NCBI GenBank assembly: GCA_964384025.1
Contig: CAYLJJ010000056.1
Location: 1-44,281, forward strand
DNA length: 44,281 nt
Source of the DNA: CAYLJJ01 sp964384025
Lineage (GTDB): Bacteria; Myxococcota_A; Bradymonadia; UBA7976; UBA1532
Reading direction: 5' to 3'
Within the stretch, counting starts at the first letter, position 1; each line of letters opens with the position of its first letter. Under the pieces are notes generated by a model, which was given only the letters and a program-made list of their open reading frames with translations, was not told the DNA's origin and ran no database searches. Of the stretch, positions 32,390-40,989 are shown piece after piece. The position numbers and the translations under genes are program-made.

Positions 32390-35300
32390 CTCCAGAGCCT
32401 TTGGTTGGCATATCGGGCATCACCCAGTTATAGAGCACCGGGATAAGCAGAAGCGTCAGGGCGGTAGAAAAAATCAGGCCCCCGATGAGGGTCAGGGCGA
32501 TGGGTTGCCGCAGCTCCGCCCCCTCTCCCAAACCCAGGGCCAACGGTAAGAGCCCCAAGACGGTGGTGATGGTGGTCATTAAGATAGGACGCAGACGAGT
32601 GAGCCCCGCCTGAACCAACGTCTCCAAAGCTCGTCCCCCGCGCGCCCTCAGCCGCCCAGCATAGTCAACCAAGACAATGGCGTTGTTGACTACAATCCCC
32701 GCCAGGGTGATCAAGCCCACGAAGACCAGGACTGAGAGGGGGGTCTCGCTCAGGATCAGGGCAATGAGGACCCCGATTCCCGCCAGTGGTAAGCTGCCCA
32801 TGATCACAAGAGGTGCCCGCAAGCTCTCAAACTGGCTGGCCATCACCACATAGACTAGGAAGATCGCCAGAAGCAGGGCGAAGCGCAGGCTCTCTAGGCT
32901 ATGCTGCATCTCTTCATCCTGACCCTGAAACCTCAGCTCCAAGTCGGGAGGCAGGCGCAGCGTTGAGAGTCTCGCCTTAAGAGCCTCTACCGCTCGCCCC
33001 AAATCCAGGGTCTCACTCCTCGCCGTAAAGAGTGCCACCCGCTGTCCATCCAGGCGCCGGATCTCAGCGGGGCCTTCCGCCTCTTTAAAATCAGCGACCG
33101 CCCCCAAGCTGACCGGCTCTCTGGGATCGGAACCGATCCGTAGACTCTCCAGATCTTGGCGGCTCTCCAGCAGCTCAGGGGCCAGACGAACGCGCAGATC
33201 CAGAGAGCGCCCCTCGCCACGGAGGCGAGTCGCCACCCGCCCAGCGAGCTGATCTCTTACTCTCTCCGCTAGGGCGCGGGCGTCCAGCTCAGAGGCGCTT
33301 AAGATCTCAAGATCGGGCAGGATCAGCAGCTCAGGGTGTCCTGTACGGAGGCTGCTCTGTACATCAGAGAGCCCCGATGTTTGCTCCATCAGGGTTCGTA
33401 GATGTCGCCCCTCCCGCGCTAAGAGCCCCAGGTGATGTCCCATCAGGACCACGCGGATGGGAGGACGCATGCTGAAGAGGGCAGGGCGGCTCAGCTTAAG
33501 AGAGAGGCCCGGCGCCAGGGCGCAGATCTCACGGATCTGTCTCAACACCAACTCTTCGGCCACTCCTGAGGCCAGACTCAGAGTGAGGGTGCTGGAGTGG
33601 CTGCCCCGATCTTCGTTCTCATCCAGCTCCTCATCGCTGCCCAAGAGAGCTTCAACCTGTTTGATCTCTGGGAGAGAACCCAAGGCACTCTCCAAAGCCG
33701 CGCTGCGCCTCGCACTCTCCTCTAGGGGAGTGCCCACCGGGAAGCTTAGCTCCGCTTGAAGGAGCCCCTGTCGCAGCTCAGGCAGCAGCTCAGCGCCCAG
33801 GTCCTGGGCCAGATAGAGCGCAGCTCCGCCCAAAGAGAGCAAAGCGATCAGCAACAGGCTGGGCCGTCGAAGGCTCCCCTGGAGGCTCCAACGGTAAAAA
33901 CCTTCAGTCCAGCGCATCCCTCGGCGGCTGAGCAGGCTGAGAGGTTGAAGGAGTCCCAAGAGCAGCGCCTTGAGGAGCCGCAGCAGCCACAGCAGCGGCC
34001 AGAGGAGCAGAAGCAGAGCGAGGATCAAGTTGCCCAGTAGCTCTAGGAGGCCAGCAAAGAGGCAGAGAGGGAGAGTCAGGAGCAGACGAAGAGGCGCCCA
34101 GGAGCGATGGCGGCCAGCCCACCATTCAGGCAGGGAGCGAAAGGAGAGCCAAAAGCGGCCCTCAGAAGCGAGCCTTGGTTGCTCTGTGCGTGCTGCCAAG
34201 CTGGGGACCAGAAAGAGCGCCACCATCAGGCTGCTGAGGAGGGAGAAGACCACGCTGAGAGCCAGATCTTGAAAAACCTGCCCAGCGACCCCTTCGATAA
34301 AGAGGATGGGGAAAAAGACCGCCACTGTAGTCAGCGTGGAGGCGGTGACCGCTGCCCCCACTTCACGCACTCCTCGCTCAGCCCCCTCCTTGATCCCATC
34401 CCCCTCCTCTCGACAGCGATGGATGCTCTCTAAAACCACCACTGAGTTGTCTACCAACATCCCCACTCCCAGCGCCAGCCCTCCCAGAGACATCACGTTC
34501 AGGGAGATCTCAAAGAGCATCATGGGGATAAAGCTGAGGCAGATGCTCAAGGGGATGGAGAGGGCGATGATCATCGTTGCGCGAGGGCTGCCCAGGAAGA
34601 GATAGATGATCAACACCGCCAGAAGTCCACCCAGGAGCGCGGCCTGCTTTACCTCATCCAGAGCGGCGCGGATAAAGAGGGATTGGTCCCCCAACTCCAA
34701 CAGCTCCGCTCCTCTCGGCAGCCCTAGATCCTCCTTGAGAGCAGTCTTGATCTGATCACAGACTGCGACAATAGAGGCGTCGGCGCGGCGGAGAATATCG
34801 ATCCGCACTGTCTCTTGGCCATCCACGCGCACAAAGCCCTGTCGCTCCTGGCCGCTGAGCTGCACCTGCGCTAGATCTCCTAAGAGCAGAGGGGGACCTT
34901 TGGGGCGATGGATAGGGAGAGCGCGGATCGCCTCAGCGCTCTGAAGCTCCGCCAAGCTGCGTACTCGATACTCAACCCGCCCCTCCTTGAGTCGCCCTCC
35001 CGCGATATTGACGTGCGCTGCGCGTAAACGCTCAGCCACCTCAGCGACGCTCAGCCCTCGGGCGGCGATGGCGGAGAGGCTCAGGTTGACCTGCATCTCC
35101 GGCTCGATTCCCCCCAAGACCCGCACCGCCGCCACTCCTGGTCGCTTGCTCAGCTCTGGAGCGAGACTCTCTTGAGCCCAGCGCCGCAGACGGATCAGAG
35201 AGAGCTTTCCCCGTAGCCCCAAGCGCATCACCGGGGTGACGCTGGGATCATGGCGTAGGAGGCGCGGAGGCTCGGCGCCTGGGGGACGTTGCATTCGCCC

Positions 35301-35630
35301 TAAGCGCTCGCGGACCCGCTGTGCAGCCTGATCCATATCTGTGTCCCAATTGAACTCTAAGATGATCTCGCTCTGACCCGCTTGGCTGCTGCTGTGCATG
35401 CTCATCAGGCCCTCAACTGTGCCTACGCGGCTCTCCAGCGGGGCGGTGATCTCGCTCTCTACCTCTTCTGGAGCCGCACCCGGGTGGCTGCTGCGCAGGG
35501 TCAAGCTGGGGTAGTTGAGGTCGGGCATCAGCTCTAGGCCCAAGCGACCATAGGAGAGCAGCCCAAAGAGGGCCGCAGCGGTGCTGATCATCAGGACGCC
35601 GATGGGGCGCTCGATGGGGAGACGGTACAC
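32364..35630 (-). CDS. RND-family efflux pump (HAE/AcrB type)
   Basis: A 1088-residue inner-membrane proton-driven transporter. Hallmarks are an N-terminal helix ending PIGVLMISTAAALFGLLSYG, SSHPGAAPEEVESEITAPLE, the periplasmic pore domains and the helix-4 segment GVGMLVDNSVVVLESIH, with one Asp where AcrB has two. The helix-10 region AGIVVNNAIVLVDYAG and the C-terminal ILMTTITTVLGLLPLALG are also typical. About 60 extra, very hydrophobic residues lie between helix 6 and helix 7 (nucleotides about 33900-34095), which makes it longer than usual. No periplasmic adaptor or outer-membrane factor gene is next to it, so its partners must be elsewhere. The substrate is unknown. Confidence 0.88.
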   Translation of the reverse strand: MYRLPIERPIGVLMISTAAALFGLLSYGRLGLELMPDLNYPSLTLRSSHPGAAPEEVESEITAPLESRVGTVEGLMSMHSSSQAGQSEIILEFNWDTDMDQAAQRVRERLGRMQRPPGAEPPRLLRHDPSVTPVMRLGLRGKLSLIRLRRWAQESLAPELSKRPGVAAVRVLGGIEPEMQVNLSLSAIAARGLSVAEVAERLRAAHVNIAGGRLKEGRVEYRVRSLAELQSAEAIRALPIHRPKGPPLLLGDLAQVQLSGQERQGFVRVDGQETVRIDILRRADASIVAVCDQIKTALKEDLGLPRGAELLELGDQSLFIRAALDEVKQAALLGGLLAVLIIYLFLGSPRATMIIALSIPLSICLSFIPMMLFEISLNVMSLGGLALGVGMLVDNSVVVLESIHRCREEGDGIKEGAERGVREVGAAVTASTLTTVAVFFPILFIEGVAGQVFQDLALSVVFSLLSSLMVALFLVPSLAARTEQPRLASEGRFWLSFRSLPEWWAGRHRSWAPLRLLLTLPLCLFAGLLELLGNLILALLLLLWPLLWLLRLLKALLLGLLQPLSLLSRRGMRWTEGFYRWSLQGSLRRPSLLLIALLSLGGAALYLAQDLGAELLPELRQGLLQAELSFPVGTPLEESARRSAALESALGSLPEIKQVEALLGSDEELDENEDRGSHSSTLTLSLASGVAEELVLRQIREICALAPGLSLKLSRPALFSMRPPIRVVLMGHHLGLLAREGRHLRTLMEQTSGLSDVQSSLRTGHPELLILPDLEILSASELDARALAERVRDQLAGRVATRLRGEGRSLDLRVRLAPELLESRQDLESLRIGSDPREPVSLGAVADFKEAEGPAEIRRLDGQRVALFTARSETLDLGRAVEALKARLSTLRLPPDLELRFQGQDEEMQHSLESLRFALLLAIFLVYVVMASQFESLRAPLVIMGSLPLAGIGVLIALILSETPLSVLVFVGLITLAGIVVNNAIVLVDYAGRLRARGGRALETLVQAGLTRLRPILMTTITTVLGLLPLALGLGEGAELRQPIALTLIGGLIFSTALTLLLIPVLYNWVMPDMPTKGSGDDAQAAPS

Positions 35631-35633
35631 GCC

Positions 35634-37247
35634 CTATCCAGGCTGGAGTCGCAGGGGAGCTTCAACGCGACGGTGAGCTGCCTCCGTGAGCGCTCGACTC
35701 AGGCTCTTAAAGGCCTGCTGCAGCCAGGGGAAGCCTTCGGCGCGCTCCTTGCGCAGGGCCATCGCTGCGTTGGCTTCAAAGAATAAGAGAGATCCATCCG
35801 GCATAAGGCTGAAGTCTACACCAAAGAGATCCAAGCCTACAGGCTCAGCTAAGGCCTCGACTTGGGCCAGCCGCTCCGCTCCCAGCACCGCCCCTGGATC
35901 TTGAATCCAAGCTTCCTCTTCACGTTGAAGTTCAGGAGCTTGGGCCATCAGCCGCTGACGATCCTCGCCATGCACGTTCCAGCGATCGCTGAGGGTCAGG
36001 AGCGAGGGGGTGGCCTGACCATCAATGACAAAGAGGCGATATTTGGCATAGAGGCCGTCAGCCCTTCGATACTCATAAAAGGGGCTCATCAGGGCTGGTC
36101 CAGGGTGGCGTTTAAACCAGCGCGCAGCCTCAGCTTCACAAGAGATCCGCTCTAGGCCAGCCCCTCGATGGCTTCCTCGTGGTCGCAGGAGCAGAGGGAA
36201 GTGCATCGGGCTATTGGGTTTCGCTGCCTGAACTTTGGGGATGATCCAGTTTGGGATGCCTTGAAGTCGCTGAGCCAGCGCAACGCGGCTGGAGGCCTTG
36301 ACTGCCTGAGGCCTGTTGATCACCGGACGCTCCAACAACCCCAGCAGATCCTCGACTCGCTCTAGAGCTTGGGGATGGGGAGCACGCTCAGGCGCCCCGA
36401 CAGCGTTAAAGACCAAGGCACAGCGCTTCATAGCCCCCAACAGCTCAGGTCGCCAGGCTTCTACAAAGAGATCCAGACGGCTGATGCTCAAAGGATCAAA
36501 GAAGTGTGCGAGGTTGGAGTCGCTCTCCACCCGCACCTCAGCACCTTCAGCTCGCTGAAAGCAGCGACCTTCAAAGCTGTGCAGCACCAGCACCCGTATC
36601 ATCTCATTTGGAGCTTGATAGAGCTGTAGAGGCCGAGCCCGAAGCGCCTCTAAGCCTGCCGCTTCAGCCTCTCTAAGCCGCCCCGCAGCGTGTAGCGCCG
36701 CTGAGCGGTTGAGTAGAGCTTCAAAGAGTTGGGGATCAAGCTGAAGAGCGCGCTCATAGCAGCCTAAGGCCTCGCTGAGCTCTCCTTGACGTTCCAAACT
36801 CAGCCCCAGATGATTGTGAGCGCTGGCCAGATGAGGATCACGACCGATCGCCTGACGCTGAGCCTCAGCGGCATCTGCCCAGGCCCCACGTGCTTGAAAG
36901 AGCAGACCTAGATTACTCAGGGGGGCCGCCATTTGAGGCGCTCGCTGAAGGGCAGCACGATAGGCGACCTCTGCCTCTTCTCCACGCCCTTCAAGGCGCA
37001 GCAGCTCTCCCAAGCTGTTAAAGAAGGTAGGCTCTGAGCGACGCTCAATCGCTTCACGGATAAGCTGAAGGCCCTCTCGCCGTGCTCCTTGATCCCCTCG
37101 TAGGACTCCCAACAGATGCAGGCTGTCAGCGTGGGTGGGCTCCTGTTTTAAGACGCGGCGGTAGAGACGCTCCGCGATCTCAAGGCGCCCTGCGCGTTGA
37201 TGCCCAAGGGCCAGATGACAGGCCTCAGTGGGGGTCAAGAGGGACAT
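35634..37247 (-). CDS. TPR-ATP-grasp fusion protein
   Basis: A 537-residue cytoplasmic protein. Residues about 8-210 are TPR repeats (ALGCYERALQLDPQLFEALL is the clearest). Residues about 235-525 resemble an ATP-grasp enzyme of the RimK/D-Ala ligase kind: FPLLLRPRGSHRGAG as the phosphate-loop region, YAKYRLFVIDGQ, GLDLFGVDF with D478 and FFEANAAM with E491 and N493 as Mg ligands. The pre-grasp part contains VLVLHSF and RPVINRPQAVKAS. Such enzymes join a carboxylate to an amine; the TPRs may bind a protein substrate. It lies 3 bases before the RND gene. Similar TPR-ATP-grasp proteins have been seen near modification systems, but the target here cannot be told. Confidence 0.65.
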   Translation of the reverse strand: MSLLTPTEACHLALGHQRAGRLEIAERLYRRVLKQEPTHADSLHLLGVLRGDQGARREGLQLIREAIERRSEPTFFNSLGELLRLEGRGEEAEVAYRAALQRAPQMAAPLSNLGLLFQARGAWADAAEAQRQAIGRDPHLASAHNHLGLSLERQGELSEALGCYERALQLDPQLFEALLNRSAALHAAGRLREAEAAGLEALRARPLQLYQAPNEMIRVLVLHSFEGRCFQRAEGAEVRVESDSNLAHFFDPLSISRLDLFVEAWRPELLGAMKRCALVFNAVGAPERAPHPQALERVEDLLGLLERPVINRPQAVKASSRVALAQRLQGIPNWIIPKVQAAKPNSPMHFPLLLRPRGSHRGAGLERISCEAEAARWFKRHPGPALMSPFYEYRRADGLYAKYRLFVIDGQATPSLLTLSDRWNVHGEDRQRLMAQAPELQREEEAWIQDPGAVLGAERLAQVEALAEPVGLDLFGVDFSLMPDGSLLFFEANAAMALRKERAEGFPWLQQAFKSLSRALTEAAHRRVEAPLRLQPG

Positions 37248-37254
37248 TCAGATC

Positions 37255-38163
37255 TCAAAGTTTTTGAGAAGGAGGGAAATGATCCAGCTTGAGAGGCTCC
37301 TTTAGGCGAAAGATCTGCCCCTGCTCGTTTGTAAAGATGATCGCCTCCCCATCCCAGGCGATCGCCTCCGCCTGCTGAGTGATGAGTTGGTTGAAGTCGA
37401 TGCGCTTGAGAGGCTTGGAGAGATAGTTGTCATCTTCAGCACGCTCAAAGAGGAAGAGAGCGTGATAAGTCAAGACGGCGAGGCGCTCTCCATCGGGGCT
37501 GGCATCGGCGGCGGTGACCATACCTCCAAAGCGTAGAGGATCGCCCCCCAACTCAAACTCTCCCAGGCGGCTCAGAAGCACCTCCCCCTCCATCCCTTCA
37601 AAGCGATAGAGCACCGTCTTCATATCCCCACGGCGCTTGCTGAGCAGAAAGAGCTTGCCCTCTCCCGCTCCTGGAACCCAGAAGAGGGCTTCTGTATCAA
37701 AGCGCTTCTTCTTATCAGGAAACTCCTGTTGTTCAGGGAAACGAAAGCGAATCTCTCGATCGACTTTAAGGCGGCGAGCGCTCTCCTCTCGGGGGTTGGG
37801 CTCCTTGACCCGATAGACCTTCAAGTCTCGGCGTTTGCTTTTGTTATTGCCGATATCTGCGATATAGAGCCAGCCAGAGTTATCGGTGGCGATATCCTCC
37901 CAGTCTACCGCCTCAGCACCCTCGATCTGATATTCAACCAAGAAGCTTCCGTCAGCGCTGACCGCGAAGATCCGACTGCTGTCTCCTGAGTCATTATGAG
38001 TCCAGAAGAGCCCCGGCCATTGTCGGCTCTTGACCAAGCCTGAGGGCTCAGAGATGCGCTCATCCTGATAGCGAGAGAGCCCCTCAACCTTTAAGTCAGG
38101 GCGGGCTCCACAGCTGAGCATCAGGATGAACACTCCAAAGAGACCGAGACCAAGCCTTGGCAT
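37255..38163 (-). CDS. Lipoprotein with beta-propeller fold
   Basis: A 302-residue protein from ATG 38163 (AAGGA just upstream; a GTG four codons earlier is the alternative). Signal: LGLFGVFILMLSC, lipobox Cys near residue 18. The rest has repeated propeller-like strands: EPSGLVKSRQWPGLFWTHND, DWEDIATDNSGWLYIADIG, FDTEALFWVPGAGEGKLFLL, ADASPDGERLAVLTYHALFL and ITQQAEAIAWDGEAIIFTNE. The pattern Trp-Glu-Asp-Ile-Ala with a following aspartate-rich strand recalls SdiA-regulated or esterase-like propellers. Outer-membrane or periplasmic location is expected. It is the neighbour, 7 bases away, of the TPR-ATP-grasp gene. Confidence 0.6.
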   Translation of the reverse strand: MPRLGLGLFGVFILMLSCGARPDLKVEGLSRYQDERISEPSGLVKSRQWPGLFWTHNDSGDSSRIFAVSADGSFLVEYQIEGAEAVDWEDIATDNSGWLYIADIGNNKSKRRDLKVYRVKEPNPREESARRLKVDREIRFRFPEQQEFPDKKKRFDTEALFWVPGAGEGKLFLLSKRRGDMKTVLYRFEGMEGEVLLSRLGEFELGGDPLRFGGMVTAADASPDGERLAVLTYHALFLFERAEDDNYLSKPLKRIDFNQLITQQAEAIAWDGEAIIFTNEQGQIFRLKEPLKLDHFPPSQKL

Positions 38164-38253
38164 ATTCCTTCGCACTCTCTTGATGCTTAAGGGTTTGTTA
38201 AGAAAAGCGATCCTGGCACCCTGTGTTGAGGGATTGCTTCCCTCGACAGATGT

Positions 38254-39354
38254 TTAGTCGATACCAAGAAAGTCTGCAGGGTAGATCTGTTCGACAGATT
38301 GGCGATATTTTGAGTCTAATTTGACAACCATTCCATATTGAGAAATCAACCCGTTCTCGAATATATCCATAATAAAGCGTCCATTATCCAGAGGACGATA
38401 TTTGTTCTCAACTTCAAATTCTTTAACTAAAGCCATATCTGCGCAAGTTCCTTTCTGTATAGGCAAGAAAACAGCATTGTCATAAGAGGCTTCCATCGTC
38501 CATATAAGATTATCAGCTTGTAATTCAGCGGGTACCTTATTCTCATTCATCTCTGAAGCTTCTAGAGAGGAAAGTTCAGGTATTGTATCATTTAGATCAA
38601 CATAGCAATGTGAACGAATACGGGTCGAACGACCAATAATGACAGGTCTTAGAGATTTCAGGGAAGCATCAAAGTCAAGATCATCCTTCAAATCTCTCAG
38701 CTTCTTGAACGGAGCCTTTCCAGAATCTTTGGCCTTATCTTCAAGCCACTCTTCAAGAGCATCCAGCTCTTTGCCCAGCTTCAAATCTGCATCAGAGTCA
38801 TTAATCTTATTAACTACTGAATCAAAGATCTCATCTAGGAGGTCTATAAGCTTAATTTTGTCGTTTTTATATTTGACTTTGTAATCAATCACATCTTCAT
38901 GATCGATCTCAACCTCCATCCTCACGTCGCCTGGGTTAAGCATCTCACTCTTGAGCTGAATTCCCCAATTAATCGAACCATCGTCGTAAGTTCTTCTTCT
39001 GATCCTGAAGCTGAGATTATTTTTGTAGAGATCAAACTCTCGGTTATCGATATAGATATCCATATAACTATAAGTGGAGTGTTGCTTGATATTAATCCCT
39101 GCAACCTCTCCACCCTGCGTGAGCAGAGCCTCTAGGTTCTCATCAAAGTTAGAAAAAAGGTACTTTCTCTGCTCTTCCACCTTGTCTGAGGCTGAGTCGC
39201 ACTTTCCGATGCACTCTGCGGACTCACCCGGAATCTCTTGTCCTCCTTCCTCTTTTTCCTCACTCTCGCAAGAGATAAAAAAAGGCAGGAACAACAGTAA
39301 AATCAGTGAGTTGGTTGATGTATTTCTCAAGTTACTTTTTTTCCCTTCGCTCAT
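38254..39354 (-). CDS. CYTH/VTC-like domain lipoprotein
   Basis: The start at 39354 (or 39357) gives a lipoprotein signal (SLILLLFLPFFISC, Cys29) and a 366-residue product. Residues about 95-160 resemble the triphosphate-tunnel (CYTH) fold: SYMDIYIDNREFDLYKNN, then LSFRIRRRTY, WGIQLKSE and VRMEVEIDHEDV, like the small-molecule-binding basic strands of polyphosphate and thiamine-triphosphate enzymes. The N-terminal ExExK motif is not obvious, although late segments EFEVENKYRPLD and GMVVKLDSKYRQ could complete the barrel. Between them is a helical insert of about 60 residues. An extracellular CYTH-like protein is unusual. The codon mix is more AT-rich than that of most neighbours. Function unknown. 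Confidence 0.5.
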   Translation of the reverse strand: MSEGKKSNLRNTSTNSLILLLFLPFFISCESEEKEEGGQEIPGESAECIGKCDSASDKVEEQRKYLFSNFDENLEALLTQGGEVAGINIKQHSTYSYMDIYIDNREFDLYKNNLSFRIRRRTYDDGSINWGIQLKSEMLNPGDVRMEVEIDHEDVIDYKVKYKNDKIKLIDLLDEIFDSVVNKINDSDADLKLGKELDALEEWLEDKAKDSGKAPFKKLRDLKDDLDFDASLKSLRPVIIGRSTRIRSHCYVDLNDTIPELSSLEASEMNENKVPAELQADNLIWTMEASYDNAVFLPIQKGTCADMALVKEFEVENKYRPLDNGRFIMDIFENGLISQYGMVVKLDSKYRQSVEQIYPADFLGID

Positions 39355-39451
39355 CATAGCTATCCCATAGCATATTGGAGCGATTTTTGATGGTTGGACG
39401 CTTGAATAAGTAACTCTTACTCGATTAAAAATCCAGGTATTTTTTTCCTTT

Positions 39452-40162
39452 TTAAAGACTGTCCATAAGGTCATCTAGGTTCTTATCCGTGCGGTTTAAG
39501 GGCTTACGGGGTTTACGCGGTTTACGCGCACGGCGTTGGCGTGAGCGACGCTTACCACTGCGCTTGGATCGATGACGCTTAGATCTGGCTTTTCCTTTGC
39601 TTTTTGGTTGCTTCTCCTCTCGGCTGAGCTTCAGGTTGGCTTGCTCCAGCTCCTCCTTGAGCTCCTGAAGCTCCGCCTCCTGCCGTCGGCGATCAGACAA
39701 AAGAGAACTCAGTTGGGCTCTTCGCTCCTCAGCAGACTCAAGCATAGCTTGGAGGCGAAGGCGCAGATTGAGCTGCTGTGCTTGCTGCTGAGTCGATTGA
39801 AAAGCAAGCATCAGAGGGGTCGTTGAGCTGGGGTTAAAGTGCTGGGCGGCAAAGGCTCCACCCAAAGCCCCCAGAGAGAGCACCAAGGGAAGGAAAAGGA
39901 GCCTCAAAATCCCTTTCCAGGAACGCTTGAGCTTGATGGGGGCGATATGAGTCCCTTCCGCAGTCCAACGCTCTTTCCGGCCCGCGCTGATCTCCGCTGC
40001 CGAGGGGACAAAGATAGAGTTCTGTTCCCTGGAGGGGCTCTCCTTGGGTAGCCTGCGCTCTACTCGAGTTCGTGCCTCTGCTGGCAGCTCTTCCTTGAGA
40101 AGATCGCGCACCTCATCGATGGAGACCATTACAGAGTTTTCGGAGAAGCGGCGACGCACCAT
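39452..40162 (-). CDS. Single-pass membrane protein with coiled coil and basic tail
   Basis: A 236-residue protein (ATG after GAGAGGA). Residues about 1-80 are cytoplasmic and acidic/basic mixed; a single helix (ILRLLFLPLVLSLGALGGAF) at about 85-105 follows. A coiled coil at about 120-180 (RRQEAELQELKEELEQANLK) comes next, then a strongly basic tail of Lys/Arg and Pro repeats (RKPRKPRKP) ending with an acidic cap (NLDDLMDSL). I do not recognise a family. Such basic tails may bind peptidoglycan, DNA or membrane. It lies directly after the MotB genes, so a role in the motor or its envelope anchoring is possible. Confidence 0.5.
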   Translation of the reverse strand: MVRRRFSENSVMVSIDEVRDLLKEELPAEARTRVERRLPKESPSREQNSIFVPSAAEISAGRKERWTAEGTHIAPIKLKRSWKGILRLLFLPLVLSLGALGGAFAAQHFNPSSTTPLMLAFQSTQQQAQQLNLRLRLQAMLESAEERRAQLSSLLSDRRRQEAELQELKEELEQANLKLSREEKQPKSKGKARSKRHRSKRSGKRRSRQRRARKPRKPRKPLNRTDKNLDDLMDSL

Positions 40163-40230
40163 CCATTCCTCTCTTTATTCTCTAGATGCTTCTATTAGAA
40201 CGCTTTCTTGCTCAATTCACCAGCCGGAGC

Positions 40231-40986
40231 TTAACGATGATCCCTGGGGCGACGAGAGAAGATCAGCTCAACACGGCGGTTCTTACGTCGAGCAGCGCTG
40301 CTCAGGTTGGGGAGTAGAGGGCGACTCGCGCCCAGAGCAGCGGCTTCAAAGCGCGCAGGGGGTAGATCAGGAGCGATGCCCTGTAGATAGAGGATTACCG
40401 CTGCCGCTCGCTCCGCTGAGAGCAGCTCATTGTTGGGAAAGCGGGGGGTCTGGATGGGGCGATTGTCGGTGTGAGCCCCCGCCTGAATCTGAGCGTTGTG
40501 GTCTAGGGCCACTTGAAACACATCATCCAGAAAAGGCCAAACCGTAGGGCGAAGATCGGCGCGCCCCCTCTGAAACATCGCCTCCTCTTGGAGGCTGACA
40601 ATCACCCCCCGATAATCCTCAAAGACCTCAATATCAACCCGCCCAGAGGGGCTCCTCTCACTGTGACGCTCTACTGCCCGTTTCATCCCGTTCAAGATTC
40701 TTTGGGTATCGAACTTCATGGCGAACTCCGTGGCGATCAGCTCTCGTCCCTGAGGACGGGCGAAGGCCGGGGTTATCTCTTGTACCCCAAAGGCCTTCAT
40801 CACCGAGCCAGAGAAGAGCTGATACTTGACCGCCTCCATATTGGAGAAGGAGAGCAGAAGGATAAAGAAGGTTAAGAGTAGAGACATTAGATCACCAAAA
40901 GTGACCATCCATTCAGGTGCCCCTTCAGGGCATTTCTGCTCCTCCTCGATAGCCCCTCCAGCACCCTCATCATCTTCATCAGCCAT
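40231..40986 (-). CDS. motB: MotB-like stator subunit with OmpA-type peptidoglycan-binding domain
   Basis: A 251-residue protein. A short acidic cytoplasmic N-terminus precedes one membrane helix, EWMVTFGDLMSLLLTFFILL, with the proton-binding D32. Residues about 130-245 are an OmpA-like domain (GAHTDNRPI, then FPNNELLSAERAAAVILYL) with the conserved Asp, Asn and Arg that bind meso-diaminopimelate. It couples ion flow to flagellar or, in gliding bacteria, other motors when paired with MotA. No flagellar genes lie in the window. 3 bases separate it from the other MotB gene. Confidence 0.85.
   Translation of the reverse strand: MADEDDEGAGGAIEEEQKCPEGAPEWMVTFGDLMSLLLTFFILLLSFSNMEAVKYQLFSGSVMKAFGVQEITPAFARPQGRELIATEFAMKFDTQRILNGMKRAVERHSERSPSGRVDIEVFEDYRGVIVSLQEEAMFQRGRADLRPTVWPFLDDVFQVALDHNAQIQAGAHTDNRPIQTPRFPNNELLSAERAAAVILYLQGIAPDLPPARFEAAALGASRPLLPNLSSAARRKNRRVELIFSRRPRDHR
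40860..40923 (-). repeat. Near-identical segment shared with the adjacent MotB paralogue (copy 1)
   Basis: These 64 bases differ from 41643-41706 at six positions only. They encode the membrane helix and its flanks, and the protein sequence is identical there while the rest of the two genes has diverged strongly. Confidence 0.8.
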
Positions 40987-40989
40987 AGA

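Noticed and set aside
38205..38245. GAGGG/CCCTC hairpin after the CYTH-like gene as a terminator
   Set aside because: A stem of only 5 bases with no adjacent T-run on the minus strand.
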